Shown in pieces: positions 61,137-64,000 of a stretch of DNA of 64,000 bases. A program made the translations under genes and the position numbers. Below the pieces are notes generated by a model that was not told the origin of the DNA, did not search any database, and saw nothing but the letters and a program-made list of their open reading frames with translations. The stretch is from Rugamonas fusca. GTDB lineage: Bacteria; Pseudomonadota; Gammaproteobacteria; Burkholderiales; Burkholderiaceae_D. Within the stretch, counting starts at the first letter, position 1, and each line of letters opens with the position of its first letter. The stretch lies in the NCBI RefSeq assembly GCF_014042365.1, contig NZ_JACEZS010000006.1, positions 162,851-226,850 of the forward strand, read 5' to 3'.

Positions 61137-62909
61137 TCAGTAGGCCCAGTAAGGTCCGTTGCCCGCCGTGGCGCTGCTGCCTTCGAACACGACGAACACG
61201 CGGCGGCCGTAGAAGAACGGCAGGCCCCAGTCGAAGCCATTGCTGATCGAGACGCTGCCGCGGTTGTCGACCGTGCCGCCGATGGAGGCGGCCGTGATGC
61301 TGTTCGACAGGCCGTCCATGTTGACCACGATGAAGCTGACGGCGCCGGCGTTGCTGCCGTCGTACGAGGCGTTGGTCGCCGTCAGGCTCAAGGTGCCCAG
61401 CGGGCAGTAGAAGCCGCTGCTGGTGGTGCAGCCGGGGATGCTGGTGTCGGCGAAGAAGTAGGCGTTCGAGCCGCTGTCGATGAAGCTGGCGCTGTAGGTC
61501 TTGCCCTTGTACGTCGTGTTGAAGTCCCCCGTGCTGCTGTCGGCGCGGTAGATGCTCTCGCCGCTGATGGCGTTGTTGGCCTGGGTGCCCACACCGAACA
61601 CGAGGGTGCCGTTGATCGAGGTGGCGCCGTTCGCGCTCACGGCCGGCAGCACCAGCAGCACGCCGTTGTTATTGGCGGCGAACGAGGCCACCGGGTTGCT
61701 CACCTGGCGCGCCAGCGCCATGGTGCTGGCCGTGCAGCCGGCCGGCGTGCACGCGTAGTACATGCCGCCGGCCGTGGAGCGCGTGCAGCCGGCGCCGCAG
61801 TCCTGCTTGAACAGGCCCACGCCCAGGATGCCCTTGGCGCCCAGCGCCGACAGCGTGCCCAGGTTGTTGCCGCTGCTGGTGCAATCGGCGGGCACGGTGG
61901 CGAAGCTGGCCGCGCTGTCGCCGATCACCTGGATCGAGATGCCGGACGCCGTCTCGTCCCCCAGCTTGACATCGGCCTGGCGCACGGCGCCCCATGTGTA
62001 ACCGCTGACGAATTTGCTGCATTCGCCCGCGCTGGCGCCGGACGCCGTCGTCACCTGCGGCAGCGCCAGCGCGGGATCGAGCGGCGCCAGCAGGCGCAGG
62101 CCGTAGGAGCCCGTGTCGACCAGCACGTGGTCGATGGTCTGGCACACGCTGGTGCCGGGACGGCAGACGGTCACGTTCACATAGGGGATGTTGATGGCGC
62201 CGCCGGCGCCGGCCGGGCCGTTATCGATCAGCAGCGCGGTGCTGTTGTTGCCGCCGGAGCCGGCGGCCACGGTGAGGGTGGCGCTGCCGGTGGCGCTGCC
62301 GCCGTCGCCGCTGCAACTGAGCGCGTATTGATACGTGCCCGCCGCCGTGGGCGCCACGGCCACGGCGCCGCTGGTGGCCTTGCTGCCGCTCCAGGCGCCA
62401 CTGGCCGTGCAGGCCGTGGCGTTGGTGGCCGACCAGTTCAGCTGCGCGCTCTGGCCGCTGCTCACGCTGGCCGGGGTGAGCGCCAGGCTCACCGTCGGCT
62501 GCAGCGGCGCCGGGTTGACCGTCACATTGGTGGTGTTGGATACGCCGCTGCAGGTGATGGTGTAGCTGGCCGTGCCCACGGCCGATGGCGTGACGGCGTC
62601 CGTGCCGCTGGTGGGCAGGGTGCCGCTCCACGCGCCGGACGCGGTGCAGTCGTTGCTGGTGGTGTTGGTGGCGCTCCACGTCACGCTGACCACCTGGCCC
62701 AGCGTGACGGTGCTGGGCGAGGCGCTGATGCTGACCACGGCCGGCGTGGGGGCGGGCGTGGGCGTGGGCGTGACCGGCGCGGCGCTGGTGCCGCCGCCCC
62801 CGCCACCGCAGGCGGCCAGCGCCAGGGCGCAGCCGGCGGCGGCCAGCATGGCGGCGGCGCGCGCGCGCCACGACAGCGCGCGCACCAGTGGACTCGTTGG
62901 TGTCGTCAT
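61137..62909 (-). CDS. DUF3443 lipoprotein, pepsin-like
   Basis: The 590-residue protein has a lipobox (LALAACGGGG), a Pro/Thr linker, two tandem immunoglobulin-like repeats (about 55-215, each with an SATN..CTASGAWSG core) and a C-terminal DUF3443 domain. That domain holds two aspartic-protease-like motifs, VLVDTGSYGLRLL (near 262) and FIDSGSNAYFF (near 473), at a spacing like the two lobes of pepsin, so I infer a bilobal aspartyl protease-like fold. It is next to the DUF2844 gene (gap nine bases), a recurring pair in related bacteria. Function unknown. Confidence 0.82.
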   Translation of the reverse strand: MTTPTSPLVRALSWRARAAAMLAAAGCALALAACGGGGGGTSAAPVTPTPTPAPTPAVVSISASPSTVTLGQVVSVTWSATNTTSNDCTASGAWSGTLPTSGTDAVTPSAVGTASYTITCSGVSNTTNVTVNPAPLQPTVSLALTPASVSSGQSAQLNWSATNATACTASGAWSGSKATSGAVAVAPTAAGTYQYALSCSGDGGSATGSATLTVAAGSGGNNSTALLIDNGPAGAGGAINIPYVNVTVCRPGTSVCQTIDHVLVDTGSYGLRLLAPLDPALALPQVTTASGASAGECSKFVSGYTWGAVRQADVKLGDETASGISIQVIGDSAASFATVPADCTSSGNNLGTLSALGAKGILGVGLFKQDCGAGCTRSTAGGMYYACTPAGCTASTMALARQVSNPVASFAANNNGVLLVLPAVSANGATSINGTLVFGVGTQANNAISGESIYRADSSTGDFNTTYKGKTYSASFIDSGSNAYFFADTSIPGCTTSSGFYCPLGTLSLTATNASYDGSNAGAVSFIVVNMDGLSNSITAASIGGTVDNRGSVSISNGFDWGLPFFYGRRVFVVFEGSSATAGNGPYWAY

Positions 62910-62918
62910 CGCGCTTCC

Positions 62919-63380
62919 TTATTCGATGCTGTCGGGGCTGAAACCGGCGGGCAGTTCGCCCGGTATCCAGGCGCGGCCGCTGAAGGCGCGCATGTGGCCG
63001 TTCGCAATGATCACCACGTCGGGCCGCTCGACCGCCAGTTGCGAGTGGCCGGCCTTGGGCCGCTGGGCGGCGGCGCCCGTCATGGTGCCGAAATGCTGGC
63101 CCAGCAGGGTGCGCAGGTCGGGCAGGAAGGGGCCGTTCCAGCTGACGGCGAACACGGCGCCGGCCGGGTTCACGTATTCGCGCACCACGGTGCCGCTATC
63201 GAGGGTGGTGGTGCTCACGGTCCAGGCGGCGGGCGCGCCGGCGGCGGCCAGGCTGCGCGCCGTGAGCCGGGCTGGCGTGGCGCCGAAATGGGAAGGGGCC
63301 CCGCCCAGGGCGGCGTAGGCGTAGCCGCAGGCCAGCAATGGCCACAGCGACAGGAATAAAGGTAGCAGGGTACGGCGCAT
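62919..63380 (-). CDS. DUF2844-domain exported protein
   Basis: The 153-residue precursor has a signal peptide (RTLLPLFLSLWPLLACGYAY, cut near AYA) and a small mature domain with TLDSGTVVREYVNPAGAVFA and VSWNGPFLPDLRTLLG, the DUF2844 pattern. It precedes the DUF3443 gene by nine bases on the same strand and probably works with it. The gap 63381-63573 upstream holds a long inverted repeat and no gene. Confidence 0.82.
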   Translation of the reverse strand: MRRTLLPLFLSLWPLLACGYAYAALGGAPSHFGATPARLTARSLAAAGAPAAWTVSTTTLDSGTVVREYVNPAGAVFAVSWNGPFLPDLRTLLGQHFGTMTGAAAQRPKAGHSQLAVERPDVVIIANGHMRAFSGRAWIPGELPAGFSPDSIE

Positions 63381-63493
63381 GAGAACTCCAGGTATTCCAG
63401 GGGGCCGGGGTACGACACGACCCCGACATGCGCCGAGTGTATGACGGCCCGGTGTTGCCTTGAGTTAGGAAGATGTAAGCAAATGTTACTAAA

Positions 63494-63553
63494 AAAATCG
63501 GGGACGGACTCCTATTTTCCCTGGCGGGAAAATAGGAGTCCGTCCCCGATTTT
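63494..63553. repeat. 28-bp perfect inverted repeat (hairpin element)
   Basis: Left arm 63494-63521 and right arm 63526-63553 are perfect complements around a TGGC loop, each with a GGGGACGGACTCC core flanked by A/T runs (AAAATC and GATTTT). With T-runs on both strands it can be a bidirectional terminator for the receptor gene, and it belongs by sequence to a dispersed hairpin family in the window. Confidence 0.85.
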
Positions 63554-63573
63554 GGGGCCGTTCGCGGTTCAGC

Positions 63574-64000
63574 TTAGAACTTGACCCACAGGCGGCCGAA
63601 GTAGGAAGCGCCGTTCAGGCCGAACTGCACGCTGTCGTACTTGAAGCCGTTGTCGGTTTCGTTCGGATCTTGCGCGGTCGGCTTGACGTTGAAGATGTTG
63701 GTGCCGCCGAAGGTGAACTTGGTGTTCTTGTTGATGGTGTAGGTGAACGCCAGGTCGGCCGAGGTCTTGGCTTCGTAGTGGGCGTTGGGCACGCCGGCGG
63801 CCGTGCCGTCGAAGGTGCCCAGCGTCTGCGGGCCGTAGTGGATCACTTTCAGGTCCGTGTCCAGCGCGCCGGTCACGTAGTCGAAGCCCAGCGTGAACTT
63901 GGAGCGCGGGCCGCCCTGTTCGATGAACAGGCGCTCGCGCTCGGACAGCAGCACGTCCTCATAACCCTTGAGCGAGGCGGGGGCGTGGATGCCCGTCACT
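63574..64000 (-). CDS. TonB-dependent receptor, C-terminal part (partial)
   Basis: The last about 141 residues of an outer-membrane beta-barrel receptor; the gene continues beyond base 64000. The strand pattern (FTLGFDYVTGALDTDLKVIH, TSADLAFTYTINKNTKFTFG) with a FGGTNIFNVKP motif and a terminal YFGRLWVKF ending in an aromatic residue is typical of TonB-dependent receptors and needed for barrel assembly. The ligand cannot be read from this part. Confidence 0.85.
   Translation of the reverse strand, partial: VTGIHAPASLKGYEDVLLSERERLFIEQGGPRSKFTLGFDYVTGALDTDLKVIHYGPQTLGTFDGTAAGVPNAHYEAKTSADLAFTYTINKNTKFTFGGTNIFNVKPTAQDPNETDNGFKYDSVQFGLNGASYFGRLWVKF

Overview
The window is high-GC (roughly two-thirds G+C by eye) single-chromosome bacterial DNA with dense, short-spaced genes and no rRNA, tRNA, prophage or insertion sequence that I could see. 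Protein flavour and gene order (rph/rdgB/hemW, zwf-hexR, edd-eda, imuAB, argA beside yggX and hrpA, a DUF2844-DUF3443 pair, a TonB receptor) suggest a betaproteobacterium of the Oxalobacteraceae (Massilia/Duganella/Janthinobacterium type). This is an inference from recognition, not from a search.

Layout. 1-4.1 kb: end of rph, a divergent LysR regulator and CurA-like reductase apparently inserted between rph and rdgB, then rdgB-hemW. 4.1-7.2 kb: copCD with a CueR-type promoter, and a chemoreceptor. 7.4-14.3 kb: a complete RND efflux operon (adaptor, pump, outer-membrane factor) with a patatin-like lipase gene at its 3' end. 14.5-18.7 kb: transaldolase, an unlisted 56-codon gene, a LysR-GNAT fusion translationally coupled to a methyltransferase, and hexR. 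18.8-25.8 kb: a central-carbon block (zwf, lactonase, pgi, edd, eda) carrying four HexR-like operators. 26-28.7 kb: a Tat-type periplasmic binding protein followed by a histidine kinase, with no transporter or response regulator. 28.7-30.8 kb: an SDR/TetR pair with two identical-arm operators, and a HigB/HigA-like toxin-antitoxin locus whose toxin has an in-frame stop codon. 30.8-32.8 kb: a response regulator, CheC-type phosphatase and diguanylate cyclase operon. 33-40.4 kb: rpiA, a lipoprotein, yggX, argA and hrpA. 40.4-45.8 kb: a PRC-barrel protein, a PHB-depolymerase-family esterase, a Na+/H+ antiporter and LexA-controlled imuAB. 46-52.7 kb: an M61 peptidase, an Hsp20 gene with a sigma-32 promoter and a possible RNA thermometer, then htrA with an OmpR/QseC-type two-component system. 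52.7-55.5 kb: a CoaD-like/HD fusion gene, then a lower-GC patch with a GH73 glucosaminidase overlapping a small exported protein (a possible effector-immunity pair) and an SRPBCC protein. 55.5-64 kb: a Sel1 lipoprotein, a Pho-box-controlled 5'-nucleotidase, an exported hydrolase with a DUF4785 protein, a DUF2844/DUF3443 pair and the end of a TonB-dependent receptor.

How the genes fit together. Glucose-6-phosphate is fed by pgi into zwf, a lactonase and edd-eda (Entner-Doudoroff), with HexR as the probable common repressor. tal and rpiA add the non-oxidative pentose branch. Envelope stress and defence are represented by htrA with its two-component system, Hsp20, copCD and the RND pump; DNA damage by imuAB. 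The most novel-looking items are the GH73/exported-protein pair, the CoaD-HD fusion, the LysR-GNAT fusion coupled to a methyltransferase, the binding-protein/kinase pair, and a cloverleaf-like structured segment between zwf and hexR.
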